DNA of 64,000 bases from Methylobacterium symbioticum (GCF_902141845.1 NZ_CABFPH010000005.1:1-64000), one strand, 5' to 3'; counted from the first letter of the stretch, positions 49,991 to 58,871 are shown. Notes: generated by a model from the letters alone, not told the origin. Program-made: numbers and translations.

Positions 49991-51372
49991 GCGAAGGCTT
50001 CGACGTCGACCTCTTCGTCATCGGCGGCGGCTCGGGCGGGGTCCGCGCGGCGCGGATCTCGGCGGGCTACGGCGCGAAGGTCATGCTCGCCGAGGAGTAT
50101 CGGGTCGGCGGCACCTGCGTGATCCGCGGCTGCGTGCCGAAGAAGCTCATGGTCTATGCCGGCCGCTTCAGGGACGAATTCGAGGACGCCGCGGGCTTCG
50201 GCTGGCATGTCGAGGCGCCGCGCTTCGACTGGTCGGTCCTGAAGGCGCGCCGCGACGCCGAGGTGACGCGGCTCGAAGGCATCTATGACGCCAACCTGAT
50301 CCGGTCCGGCGTCGAGATCGTGCCCGAGCGCGCGGTGATCGAGGATCCGCACACCGTTCGCCTCGTGGCCTCCGGCCGCCGGGTGCGGGCCCGCTACATC
50401 CTTGTCGCGGTGGGCGCGATGCCGGTGAAGGAGCCGCTCATTCCCGGCGCGGATCTCGCCATCACCTCGAACGAGGTGTTCGAGCTGGAGACGCAGCCCG
50501 AGCGCATCCTCGTGGTCGGCGGCGGCTACATCGCAGTGGAGTTCGCCGGCGTCTTCGCGGGCCTCGGCACGAAGACCACCCTGCTGCACCGGGGCGACAG
50601 GCTGCTGCGCGGCTTCGACGACGAGATTCGCGATGCGCTGGGCGAGGCCTATGCCAAGCGCATGGACCTGCGGCTCGGGCGCACCGTGCAGCGCCTGGAG
50701 CAGGCCGGGGCGGGCATCCGGGCGCATCTCGACGACGGCACGACCCTCGCGGTCGATCAGGTTCTGGTGGCCACCGGGCGGCGCCCGAACGTCGCCGGCC
50801 TCGGTCTGGAAGGCGTCGGGATCGCCCTCGACGGCGCGGGCGCGATCCCGGTCGACGCCTATTCCCGTACGGCGGTGCCCTCGATCTACGCGGTCGGCGA
50901 CGTCACCAACCGGGCGAACCTGACCCCCGTCGCCATCCGCGAGGGTCACGCCTTCGCCGACACGGTGTTCGGCAACCGGCCGGCCTGCGTCGACCACCGC
51001 CTGATCCCGACGGCGGTGTTCTCGACGCCCGAGATCGGCGTCGTCGGACACAACGAGGACGTGGCCCGGCAGGTCTACGGCGAGATCGACGTCTACAAGG
51101 CGGCCTTCCGTCCGATGAAGGCGACGCTCTCGGGCCGGGACGAGCGCACCCTGATGAAGGTCATCGTCGATTGTGCCAGCGACAAGGTCGTCGGCGTCCA
51201 CGTCTTCGGCCACGATGCCGGCGAGATCATCCAGGCGGTCGGCATCGCGGTGACGATGGGCGCGACCAAGGCCGATTTCGACCGGACCATCGCGGTCCAC
51301 CCGACAGCGTCGGAGGAACTCGTGACCATGCGGGTGCCCGCGGTCACCAAGGCGCCGGTCGGGGTCGGCTAA
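49987..51372 (+). CDS. gor: Glutathione-disulfide reductase
   Basis: A 461-aa FAD enzyme that reduces GSSG with NADPH. FAD motif GGGSGG lies at 13-18, redox pair Cys44 and Cys49 in GGTCVIRGCVPKK, the NADPH motif GGGYIAVE near residue 180, and the C-terminal HPTASEE catalytic His-Glu. The RGCVPKK form is the Gor rather than lipoamide dehydrogenase type. ATG 49987 overlaps the preceding stop. Confidence 0.95.
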   Translation: MSEGFDVDLFVIGGGSGGVRAARISAGYGAKVMLAEEYRVGGTCVIRGCVPKKLMVYAGRFRDEFEDAAGFGWHVEAPRFDWSVLKARRDAEVTRLEGIYDANLIRSGVEIVPERAVIEDPHTVRLVASGRRVRARYILVAVGAMPVKEPLIPGADLAITSNEVFELETQPERILVVGGGYIAVEFAGVFAGLGTKTTLLHRGDRLLRGFDDEIRDALGEAYAKRMDLRLGRTVQRLEQAGAGIRAHLDDGTTLAVDQVLVATGRRPNVAGLGLEGVGIALDGAGAIPVDAYSRTAVPSIYAVGDVTNRANLTPVAIREGHAFADTVFGNRPACVDHRLIPTAVFSTPEIGVVGHNEDVARQVYGEIDVYKAAFRPMKATLSGRDERTLMKVIVDCASDKVVGVHVFGHDAGEIIQAVGIAVTMGATKADFDRTIAVHPTASEELVTMRVPAVTKAPVGVG

Positions 51373-51422
51373 GCCGCGGCGACAGGGCTCGACGCGGCGC
51401 ATCACCGGTCCATATCAGGCAC

Positions 51423-51749
51423 ATGGGCAAGCGGGCATCAGGCAAGGGGCAGCCGGGGCGGGACGAAGGCGCGCATGCGCGCCGTCAAGCCATCATCGAC
51501 GGCATGCTGGCCGATGCCCTGCGGCCGGCCTTCAGCTACCGCCTGCCGAGCCAGGAGGCGCTGCCGGCCGACATCCGGCGGGCGATCGACACGTTGCTGG
51601 CCAAGGCGGCGGCCCAGCGCAGCCGCTGCCTGACCTACGAGGACCTTGAGGAAGCCCTGCCCCCGCGGGACGTCTCCGCGGAGGATCTGGAGGCGATCTT
51701 CTGGATCCTGGCCGAGCACGGCATCGAGGTCGAGGACGGGGATCTCTGA
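51423..51749 (+). CDS. Stand-alone sigma-70 region 1.1-like protein
   Basis: A 108-aa protein. Residues 50-108 match the sigma-70 region 1.1 pattern: a helix with AIDTLLAKAAAQ, then LTYEDLEEALPPRDVSAEDLEAIFWILAEHGIEVEDGDL, close to the E. coli RpoD version with LTYAEVNDHLPEDIV and INDMGIQV. The first 50 residues are basic and unrelated. No regions 1.2-4 follow, since the frame stops at 51749. Region 1.1 is an acidic DNA mimic that occupies the polymerase channel and gates promoter binding. Here it is free, so it might modulate polymerase or bind another partner; that is inference. It starts at ATG 51423, 51 bases after gor. Confidence 0.8.
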   Translation: MGKRASGKGQPGRDEGAHARRQAIIDGMLADALRPAFSYRLPSQEALPADIRRAIDTLLAKAAAQRSRCLTYEDLEEALPPRDVSAEDLEAIFWILAEHGIEVEDGDL

Positions 51750-51985
51750 GACCGCCTCCATGCGATCTGCCCGGACGCGGGACAGGCCGTGCCTGCGCGC
51801 CGCCCCGGCACCAACGCCCCTTGCCGGCCGGGATCACGCGGACATCGGATGAGAATCGGCCTGCGCCGATCGCAGGCCGGACCCTGACCGCCGGCACTCG
51901 CGCGCGCCCGGAAAGCTCTCTATAAGCGCCGCTTCGCGCGATTCCGCGCGCGAACGAGCCACCGAGAGGTGCCGGGAGTTACGTG

Positions 51986-53368
51986 ATGGCCGAGCGTTGG
52001 ACACCGAAGACATGGCGCAACCTGCCGATCCAGCAGGTCCCGGCCTATCCGGACGCTGCGGCCCTCCAGGCGGTCGAAGCGCAGATCGCGAGCTTTCCTC
52101 CGCTGGTTTTTGCCGGTGAGGCGCGCAAGCTGAAGGCGTCGCTCGCCCGCGTCGCCGCCGGCGAGGCCTTCCTGCTCCAGGGTGGCGACTGCGCCGAGAG
52201 CTTCGACGAGCACTCCGCCGACAACATCCGCGACTTCTTCCGCGTCTTCCTGCAGATGGCGCTGGTCCTCACCTTCGCGGGCAGCTCGCCCGTGGTGAAG
52301 GTCGGCCGCATCGCGGGCCAGTTCGCCAAGCCGCGCTCCTCGCCGACCGAGACCCTCGACGGGGTCGCGCTGCCGAGCTACCGCGGCGACATCGTCAACG
52401 GGATCGGCTTCACGGAGGAGGCGCGCGTGCCCGATCCGCGCCGCCAGCTCGAGGCCTACCGGCAGTCGGCCGCGACGCTGAACCTGCTGCGCGCCTTCGC
52501 GACCGGCGGCTACGCCAATCTCGAGAACGCGCATCGCTGGATGCTGGGCTTCGTGAAGGACAGCCCGCAATCCTCGCGCTACCAGGACGTGGCCGGCCGG
52601 ATGTCGGACGCGCTGCACTTCATGCGCGCCATCGGGATCAACCCCGAGACGCACCAGGAGGTGCGCACCACCGACTTCTTCACCAGCCACGAGGCCCTGC
52701 TCCTCGGCTACGAGGAGGCGCTGACCCGCGTCGATTCGACGAGCGGCGACTGGTACGCCACCTCGGGCCACATGCTCTGGATCGGCGACCGCACCCGCCA
52801 GCCGGACCACGCGCATGTGGAATATGCCCGCGGCATCCGGAACCCGATCGGCCTGAAATGCGGGCCGTCGATGACGGCGGACGGGTTGCTCGGCCTGATC
52901 GATCAGCTCAATCCGGAGAACGAGGCCGGGCGCCTGTCGCTGATCTGCCGCTTCGGCGCGGACAAGGTGGCCGAGCACCTGCCCAAGCTCGTCCGGGCGG
53001 TGAAGCGCGAGGGCCGCAGCGTCGTGTGGGTCTGCGACCCGATGCACGGCAACACCGTCACGGCCGGCCGCTACAAGACCCGGCCGTTCGAGCGCGTGAT
53101 GCAGGAGATCGAGGGCTTCTTCGGCGTCCACCGCGCCGAGGGCACCATCGCCGGCGGCATCCATCTGGAGATGACCGGCAAGGACGTCACCGAGTGCACG
53201 GGCGGCGCCCGGGCGCTGACGGCCGACGACCTGCAGGACCGCTACCACACCTACTGCGATCCGCGCCTCAACGCCGAGCAGGCGCTGGAGGTGGCCTTCC
53301 TCACGGCCGAGCTGATCAAGCGCGAGCGCGCCGAGATCGAGCGTCCCCGCCTCGACGCGGCGGAGTAA
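51986..53368 (+). CDS. Class II DAHP synthase (3-deoxy-7-phosphoheptulonate synthase)
   Basis: A 460-aa plant-type DAHP synthase joining erythrose-4-phosphate and phosphoenolpyruvate, the first step of aromatic biosynthesis. QGGDCAES at 65-72 holds metal-binding Cys69. [25 protein letters not shown] and GGIHLEMTG follow in family order. ATG 51986 is preferred over the GTG immediately before. No other aro gene adjoins. A TATAAG near 51920 could be its -10, but no -35 is evident. Confidence 0.95.
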   Translation: MAERWTPKTWRNLPIQQVPAYPDAAALQAVEAQIASFPPLVFAGEARKLKASLARVAAGEAFLLQGGDCAESFDEHSADNIRDFFRVFLQMALVLTFAGSSPVVKVGRIAGQFAKPRSSPTETLDGVALPSYRGDIVNGIGFTEEARVPDPRRQLEAYRQSAATLNLLRAFATGGYANLENAHRWMLGFVKDSPQSSRYQDVAGRMSDALHFMRAIGINPETHQEVRTTDFFTSHEALLLGYEEALTRVDSTSGDWYATSGHMLWIGDRTRQPDHAHVEYARGIRNPIGLKCGPSMTADGLLGLIDQLNPENEAGRLSLICRFGADKVAEHLPKLVRAVKREGRSVVWVCDPMHGNTVTAGRYKTRPFERVMQEIEGFFGVHRAEGTIAGGIHLEMTGKDVTECTGGARALTADDLQDRYHTYCDPRLNAEQALEVAFLTAELIKRERAEIERPRLDAAE

Positions 53369-53410
53369 ACGTGACGGCGGACCGGAACGATCCGGTCCGC
53401 CAGTCCCGGC

Positions 53411-53497
53411 TCAGTGCAGCCAGGGCGTGAAGAAGTAGATCAGCAGGATGATCGGCAGGGGGATGCCGATGAGCCAGAGCAATCCACCTTTAAGCAT
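53411..53497 (-). CDS. 28-aa single-span membrane peptide
   Basis: A 28-codon frame on the minus strand. It starts ATG 53497, 8 bases after AGGAG (TAGGAGTTCCGCG), and ends TGA 53411-53413. The product is almost all hydrophobic: MLKGGLLWLIGIPLPIILLI followed by YFFTPWLH, one short helix with a central Gly-x-Pro-x-Pro break. Small hydrophobic proteins of this build are widespread in Rhizobiales, role unknown. The perfect ribosome binding site and the reading frame's amphipathic ends support it. Confidence 0.75.
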   Translation of the reverse strand: MLKGGLLWLIGIPLPIILLIYFFTPWLH

Positions 53498-53631
53498 CGC
53501 GGAACTCCTACAACCGTAAGCTGCGTTGAAACCGCGCAGCTCACGGCATGGTTCCGGGGATTCTCAGGGCGGAGCGAATGATGTCTTCGGCCGCCCGAAT
53601 CTGACCTTCGTTCGGACTCGCGGGGATCGGG

Positions 53632-56505
53632 TCAGGCGATCGCCTGCGCCGCGCCGTTCCAGCGCTGGAGCACGGCCGCGACGTCCGAGGCCGGCACCGG
53701 GCGGCTGAACAGGTAGCCCTGCACCTCGTCGCAACCCTCGGCGCGCAGCCGGGCCAATTGCGCCTCGGTCTCGACGCCCTCGGCCGTCACCGTCATGCCG
53801 AGGCTGCCGCCGAGCCCGATCACCGCACGGACGATGAAGTCGGTGCCGTCGGGCTCGCCGAGATGGCGGACGAAGGACTGGTCGATCTTGATCTTGTCGA
53901 AGGGGAAGCTGCGCAGGTAGCTGAGCGACGAGTAGCCGGTGCCGAAATCGTCCATCGACACCCGCACCCCGAGCCCCTTGAGGCTGTGCAGGATCGCCGT
54001 GGTCGCGCCCGGATTGCCCACGAGCACGGATTCGGTGATCTCCAGTTCGAGCCGCCGGCCGGGAAGGCCGGTGGCGCGCAGGGTCTCGCGCACGGCGGTC
54101 ACCAGGCTGGCGGAGGTGAACTGGACCGCCGAGACGTTGACCGCGATCTTCAGATCGGCCGGCCAGCGGCTCGCCTCCTCGCAGGCGCGGCGCAGCACCC
54201 ATTCGCCGAGCGGCACGATCAGGCCGATCTCCTCAGCGAGCGGGATGAACTCGGCCGGCGAGACCGGTCCGCGCACTGGGTGGAACCAGCGCACCAGGGC
54301 CTCGAACCCGCAGACCCGCTCGGCGGCGAGATCGTAGATCGGCTGGTAGTGCACGTTGAACGCGCCGGCGGCCAGGGCGTCGCGCAGGTCACGCTCAAGG
54401 AGGCGCTTGGCCTGGATGCGGGCATCCATCTCCGGCTCGAAGAAGCGGAAGCCGCCGCGCGCCTCGGATTTGGCGCGGTCGAGGGCCATGTCGGCGCTCT
54501 TCATCAGCCGCTCGCCGCTCATGCCGTCGCCCGGCGCCAGCGCGATGCCGATGGTGACGCCGAGCGTGACGCGGTGGCTCGACAGGGTATAGGGCGCGCT
54601 GATCACCTCGCCGATGCGCTTGGCGAGGACGGCGACGTCCTCCGCCCGCTCGACACCGCGCTGGATGACCGCGAACTCGTCGGCACCGAGGCGGGCGACG
54701 CAATCGACCTCGCGCACGCAGGCGCTGAGCCGGTTGGCCACCGCCTGCAGGACCTCGTCGCCGACCACCCGTCCGAGCGTGTCGTTGATCGGACGGAAGC
54801 CGTCGATGTCGATCGAGAGGAGGGCGAAGCCGTCGTCCCGCCCGGCCTGGGCGATGGCACCCTCGATCTGCTCGGCGAATTTCAGGCGGTTCGGCAGCCC
54901 CGTGAGCACGTCGTGGTGGGCGAGGAAGGCGATGCGCTCCTCCGCCTGGCGGCGCTCGGTCACGTCCTCGTAGGTCGCGACGAAGCCGCCATCGCCGGTC
55001 GCCCGGCCCATGATCGCGATGATGCGTCCGGTCTCCGTCGTCTGGAACAGGGTGTGCTCGAAACCCTGGCCGAAGGCGTCCCGAGTCTCGCGCACCAGAT
55101 CCTCGAGCCTGCGGCCGCGCATCGTGCCGGTCTCGATGTTGCGGGCGAGGACTTGGAGCGCGGTCATCCCCGGAGCCACGGCGCCGGGCGGAAGCCCGTA
55201 GATCTCGCCGTAGCGGCGATTGACCACCATCAGGCGGTGGTTCGCGTCATACAGGCAAAGGCCCTGCGACATGTTGTCGAGGGCCGCGTCGAGGCGTCGG
55301 TTGGTCTCGGTCAGGCGCTGGTCCTGCTCCATCAGCTGGGTGACGTCGCTGCAGACGGCGACGAATCCACCTCCCTGGATCGGAGAGCGGCTGACCCGCA
55401 GCCAGCGCCCGTCCGAGAGGTGGTGCTTCCCGTTCTCGGCGAGCACCGCGGCATATTCCGTCGTCGGCGCCTCGCCCGGAGCGGGCATCATGGCCGTGCC
55501 GGCTTCGACCTCCGCCCCGAGCCCGCCGAAGAACTGGGCGGCCTGCGCATTGGCGACGACGATACGCCCCTGCGCATCGACGACGACGATCCCCTCGCGC
55601 GAACTCTGAAGGGCGTCGGCGAGCAGGGCCTCCGCGGAGCGGCGCTGGCTGACCTCGCGCTCCATCATCGCGCGGATGTTGTCCCGCATGGTCGCCATGG
55701 CGGTGAGCAGTCGCCCGAGCTCGTCCCGGCGTCCGGTCGGGATCGCGTCGTCGAGGCGCCCGGCCGCGATCCGCTGCGCGACGGCCGAGGCGGCCGAGAG
55801 CGGACCGATGATACGCCGATGCAGCAGCCATGCGACGATGCCGGCGAGCACCATGGCCGCGCCGACGGAGAGGGCGGTGAAGGTGATCTGATCGGACACC
55901 ACCGTCCGGGCCGATTGCCGGAAGGCGAAGCCATCGCCCGCGGTGTAGTTCACGAGCAGGTCGATCTGCCCGTCGATCACCGCCGCCTGATGGTCGAGAT
56001 TGTCCCAGGCCTCGCTGTGAACCTCGGCCTGCTCCGGGTGGAAGCTCCGGCGCATTTCGTCCCAGACGGTCACGCCCGCCTGGACGGCCTCGGCGGTCCG
56101 CCGGGCGCGGATCGACTGGGAGCGCTCGACCGCGACGGTCAGATCCTCAGCGAGGGTGACGACGAGGTCGGCGATCTCCTGATCGAGCTTGGCGATCACC
56201 GCGGCGTTCCGCGACTCGACGCGGCGGGCAAAGGCGGAGCGCATCTTGGCGAAATCCGCCGCGGTCGCCCGGGCGTAATTGATCGACATGAGCGACTCGT
56301 CATAGGTCCGGTGGACGAGGTCGCCGACCTGCTGGATCCCCGCGATCGCGTAGAGGCCGAGCGCGCCGGTGATCAGGCTCATGGTCAGGAAGGCGAACAG
56401 GATCCGGCCGCGGATCGTGGAGACCGCATCGGAAACGCTCCGCCCGAGCGCGCGGAAGCGCTGGTGCAGCGGGGCGATCGGCCCTGTCGTCCGATAAGGG
56501 GTCAA
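53632..56505 (-). CDS. Membrane sensor with HAMP, two PAS, GGDEF and EAL domains
   Basis: A 957-aa c-di-GMP protein. Membrane helices at about 35-57 and 205-230 bracket a helical periplasmic sensor resembling the four-helix bundle of chemoreceptors. HAMP (about 230-285), PAS1 (295-400), PAS2 (405-525), GGDEF (535-700) and EAL (705-950) follow. The GGDEF signature reads GADEF near residue 605, one residue off consensus, so synthase activity is uncertain. The EAL site reads FEALVRW near 735 with NVSAVQF, ITESVL, DDFGTGYSS, KIDQSF and EGVE intact, so phosphodiesterase activity is likely. The start is TTG 56505; an in-frame stop lies just upstream and no better codon precedes helix 1. Confidence 0.92.
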   Translation of the reverse strand: MTPYRTTGPIAPLHQRFRALGRSVSDAVSTIRGRILFAFLTMSLITGALGLYAIAGIQQVGDLVHRTYDESLMSINYARATAADFAKMRSAFARRVESRNAAVIAKLDQEIADLVVTLAEDLTVAVERSQSIRARRTAEAVQAGVTVWDEMRRSFHPEQAEVHSEAWDNLDHQAAVIDGQIDLLVNYTAGDGFAFRQSARTVVSDQITFTALSVGAAMVLAGIVAWLLHRRIIGPLSAASAVAQRIAAGRLDDAIPTGRRDELGRLLTAMATMRDNIRAMMEREVSQRRSAEALLADALQSSREGIVVVDAQGRIVVANAQAAQFFGGLGAEVEAGTAMMPAPGEAPTTEYAAVLAENGKHHLSDGRWLRVSRSPIQGGGFVAVCSDVTQLMEQDQRLTETNRRLDAALDNMSQGLCLYDANHRLMVVNRRYGEIYGLPPGAVAPGMTALQVLARNIETGTMRGRRLEDLVRETRDAFGQGFEHTLFQTTETGRIIAIMGRATGDGGFVATYEDVTERRQAEERIAFLAHHDVLTGLPNRLKFAEQIEGAIAQAGRDDGFALLSIDIDGFRPINDTLGRVVGDEVLQAVANRLSACVREVDCVARLGADEFAVIQRGVERAEDVAVLAKRIGEVISAPYTLSSHRVTLGVTIGIALAPGDGMSGERLMKSADMALDRAKSEARGGFRFFEPEMDARIQAKRLLERDLRDALAAGAFNVHYQPIYDLAAERVCGFEALVRWFHPVRGPVSPAEFIPLAEEIGLIVPLGEWVLRRACEEASRWPADLKIAVNVSAVQFTSASLVTAVRETLRATGLPGRRLELEITESVLVGNPGATTAILHSLKGLGVRVSMDDFGTGYSSLSYLRSFPFDKIKIDQSFVRHLGEPDGTDFIVRAVIGLGGSLGMTVTAEGVETEAQLARLRAEGCDEVQGYLFSRPVPASDVAAVLQRWNGAAQAIA

Positions 56506-56705
56506 GTCAGGCTCTGTCGGTTAGGCCAGGTTCGATGAAAATCAACGCAAGACCTTAAGATGAAATTAGCTGCGCTGCGACGGATCCACCGCGATCTGCC
56601 CCACGTGCTGGAACGACTTCGGCATGCAACCTGAAAGAATTCGTCAACGGGTTTCGTCCTAGTCTTCGTAGGTGCGCCCGATCAGGCGGGCGGACGAGGG
56701 ATCTC

Positions 56706-57071
56706 ATGCGCCTCATCGGCCCCCATATCCGTCCGCGCGGGTGCGTCGCGCTGGCGATCTGCTTCGGCGCCATCCTGGCCGGCGGCGCGCTCGTCTCGAC
56801 GCGGCTCGAAGCCTCCGGATTTCTCGTCTCGCAGAAGGGGCGCGCCTTTCAGCCGGGCAGCCTGGTGATCGGCCGCGGCGACACCGTCACCATCGTCAAC
56901 GACGACAGCGACCTGCTGCATCACGCCTATATCGAATCCGAGACGTTCAGCTTCGACTCGGGCGACCAGGCGCCCGGCAGCCGGACGGCCATCACCTTCC
57001 CGAAGAGCGGAAGCTTCCAGGTCCTCTGCGGCATTCATCCGAAGATGAAGCTGAATGTCCGCGTGAACTGA
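56706..57071 (+). CDS. Cupredoxin (blue copper) protein
   Basis: A 121-aa exported protein. An N-terminal hydrophobic signal or anchor (about 12-30) is followed by a plastocyanin/pseudoazurin-like fold. The copper ligands can be placed at His73, Cys108, His111 and Met114 (LCGIHPKM). It probably carries electrons in the periplasm. Possible partners are methylamine or denitrification enzymes, but none is nearby. The last base of its TGA codon is the first base of repeat A. Confidence 0.9.
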   Translation: MRLIGPHIRPRGCVALAICFGAILAGGALVSTRLEASGFLVSQKGRAFQPGSLVIGRGDTVTIVNDDSDLLHHAYIESETFSFDSGDQAPGSRTAITFPKSGSFQVLCGIHPKMKLNVRVN

Positions 57072-57201
57072 GAGCCTGTTCGAGCTGGATCGACTGAGCC
57101 TCCTGCAGAGATCCGGCTCCTCCCACCCATCCACCTCAGGATGAGGTCGGGGAGGGGATAGGCCGGATCAACACCCGCTCGATCCGCTCGGAACAGGCTC
57201 T
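57071..57201 (+). repeat. Intergenic repeat family A, short copy
   Basis: Runs from AGAGCCTGTT (first base shared with the cupredoxin stop codon) to AACAGGCTCT, perfect 10-bp inverted ends. It aligns with 40117-40349 over its whole length except for the missing inner hairpin part; here one CCTCAGGATGAGG remains at 57134-57146. About 130 bp. It can fold end to end, and it probably also ends the cupredoxin transcript. Confidence 0.8.
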
Positions 57202-57203
57202 TA

Positions 57204-57343
57204 CGCCGAACCAGCATCCACTTCGCCGGGGGACCCTCTCAAGCGCTCTTAAGCCGAAGTGGATGCCGGTTCGGCGCAAGAGAGCGCGTCACCACAAAGG
57301 CTTGGAGCCGTGCCCCGTCGCAACGCGATCGGGCGCGGCTCTA
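57204..57343. repeat. Intergenic repeat family B with paired inverted arms
   Basis: A 22-bp arm at 57204-57225 is the complement, with one mismatch, of 57255-57276 (CGAAGTGGATGCCGGTTCGG...), separated by 29 bases. Then AAGAGAGCGCGTCA and a second imperfect hairpin follow (GGAGCCGTGCCCC ... GGGCGCGGCTC), ending in CTAG. The same order occurs at 63459-63562. The final CTA (57341-57343) is the stop codon of the adaptor gene on the minus strand. It fills the gap between two converging genes and may terminate both. Confidence 0.75.
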
Positions 57344-58615
57344 GCGGTTGGCGGCCTGCAGCGGCCGTTCCTGGCCCGGATCGTCGCGGCGCTCGTAGGA
57401 TTGGCCGTCGCGCAGATCGGCCGGAGGGCTGAGCACGACGCGCTCCTGGCCCGAGAGCCCCTGGTCGAGCTCGATCGTCTGGCCGAAATCGCGTTTCACC
57501 CGGATGGTGCGCCACTCGACGCGGCCATCCTCACCCGCGATGGCGACCTGGGTTCCGCGCTGGTTGAACACCAGCGCCTCGGACGGGATCACCACCGCGG
57601 GCTCGACGCGCGGGATCTTGAGGCTGACATAGACATAGAGGCCGGCCCGGAGGCTCCCGTCGGGGTTGGGCACGTCGACCTGGGTGGTCAGCGTGCGCGA
57701 GGCCGTGAGCAGCGCCACGGAGGAGCGCTCGACCTGACCGCGGAAGGTGCGATCGGGCATCTGCGGGACCCGGATCGAGGCCTCGACGCCGGGCCGGACG
57801 CCGACGGCCGCGTTCTGCGGCACGTTTACGCTGATCCGCAGGATGTCGTCGCGCTCCATGCTGAGGAGCGCCGTGCCGCCGCCATCCGCCTTCACGAGGT
57901 CGCCGACATCGACGCTGCGGGTCGTCACGACACCGTCGAAGGGGGCGCTCACGTCCTTGAAGCTCGTGAGCGCCTTGAGCCGGTCGACGGTGGCCTCCTG
58001 CGCCTTGAGATTGGCCTCGGCCACCTTCACGCCGGCTTCCGCCGCAGCGAGATTGGCCGTCTGGCTCAGCACGCTCGCCTGGGAATTGTCGGCGGTCTGG
58101 CGGGAGGCCCAGCCCTGCGTGGCGAGAGTCGAGGTCCGGTTGTTGGTGAGGTTGGCGAGATTCACGGTCGCCCGGGCCTGATCGACCTGGGCTTTGGCCT
58201 GCACCAGCTGCGCCCGATTCTGGCCGACTTGGGCCTCAGCCTGGGCGAGTTGCTGGTCGAGATCGGGAGCGGCGATGCGCAGCAGGATATCGCCCGCTTT
58301 CACGCGCGAGCCGATATCGACGCGGCGCTCGGCGATGTAGCCCGTGGCCCGGGCGAAGATCGCCGCCCGGGCAAAGGCCTGGGTCTCGCCGGGCAGTGTG
58401 AGGTCCACCGGCTTGTCCGTCCGCAAGGCGGCGGCGGTGCGCAGATGGGGCACGAAAGTCTGGATCTTGCGCTGCGTCTCCGCCGCGTCGGCGCGCTGGC
58501 GCCAATGGCCATAGCCGCCCCAGCCGACCAGCCCGAGGACGACGAGGCCGATCAGGAGGAACGGGGATTTGCCGGGCGGCGGCGGGATGTCGCGCGGGTC
58601 GCCGTGGGCCTTCAT
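57341..58615 (-). CDS. RND efflux periplasmic adaptor subunit
   Basis: A 424-aa membrane fusion protein. One N-terminal membrane anchor lies at about 18-38. A lipoyl-like half (ARATGYIAERRVDIGSRVKAG), a long alpha-hairpin (about 120-220, repeated AxVxxARA heptads), the second lipoyl half (FDGVVTTRSVDVGDLVKA), a beta-barrel and a membrane-proximal domain follow. It bridges an RND permease and an outer-membrane channel. Neither adjoins here. The permease at 40.6-43.8 kb lacks an adaptor and is the nearest candidate. The start ATG 58615 fits the anchor. The stop codon lies in repeat B. Confidence 0.93.
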   Translation of the reverse strand: MKAHGDPRDIPPPPGKSPFLLIGLVVLGLVGWGGYGHWRQRADAAETQRKIQTFVPHLRTAAALRTDKPVDLTLPGETQAFARAAIFARATGYIAERRVDIGSRVKAGDILLRIAAPDLDQQLAQAEAQVGQNRAQLVQAKAQVDQARATVNLANLTNNRTSTLATQGWASRQTADNSQASVLSQTANLAAAEAGVKVAEANLKAQEATVDRLKALTSFKDVSAPFDGVVTTRSVDVGDLVKADGGGTALLSMERDDILRISVNVPQNAAVGVRPGVEASIRVPQMPDRTFRGQVERSSVALLTASRTLTTQVDVPNPDGSLRAGLYVYVSLKIPRVEPAVVIPSEALVFNQRGTQVAIAGEDGRVEWRTIRVKRDFGQTIELDQGLSGQERVVLSPPADLRDGQSYERRDDPGQERPLQAANR

Positions 58616-58871
58616 GATCCTGCGCCCTCAGCGGCAATGCGGGTGTACGGTATACCGATGCAGCGGCTCCGAACAGGGCGCCGCAAGGCCGCAGCGGCCG
58701 GGGATGGGATCGGAGCTGGGCTGTGCACCGGTGGGGAATCGTCTCGCTGGGCGGATCGGAGCAGCCCCGCGCCGGTCGGCGTGGGCCGCGTCTCGCGCAG
58801 TCGGGTAGCGGGTCGCGGTTTCCGGTTTATGTCCGGCCGCGGCGTCTGCATTCCATCGAGGATCGGAGAGA

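Noticed and set aside
53758..56538. 926-aa + strand frame over the PAS-GGDEF-EAL gene
   Set aside because: The minus strand encodes complete PAS, GGDEF and EAL motifs; the plus frame is its complement.
58616..58871. Search for an integrated element or attachment-site repeat next to tRNA-Val
   Set aside because: No direct repeat of the tRNA 3' end, integrase or foreign-looking genes are present nearby.
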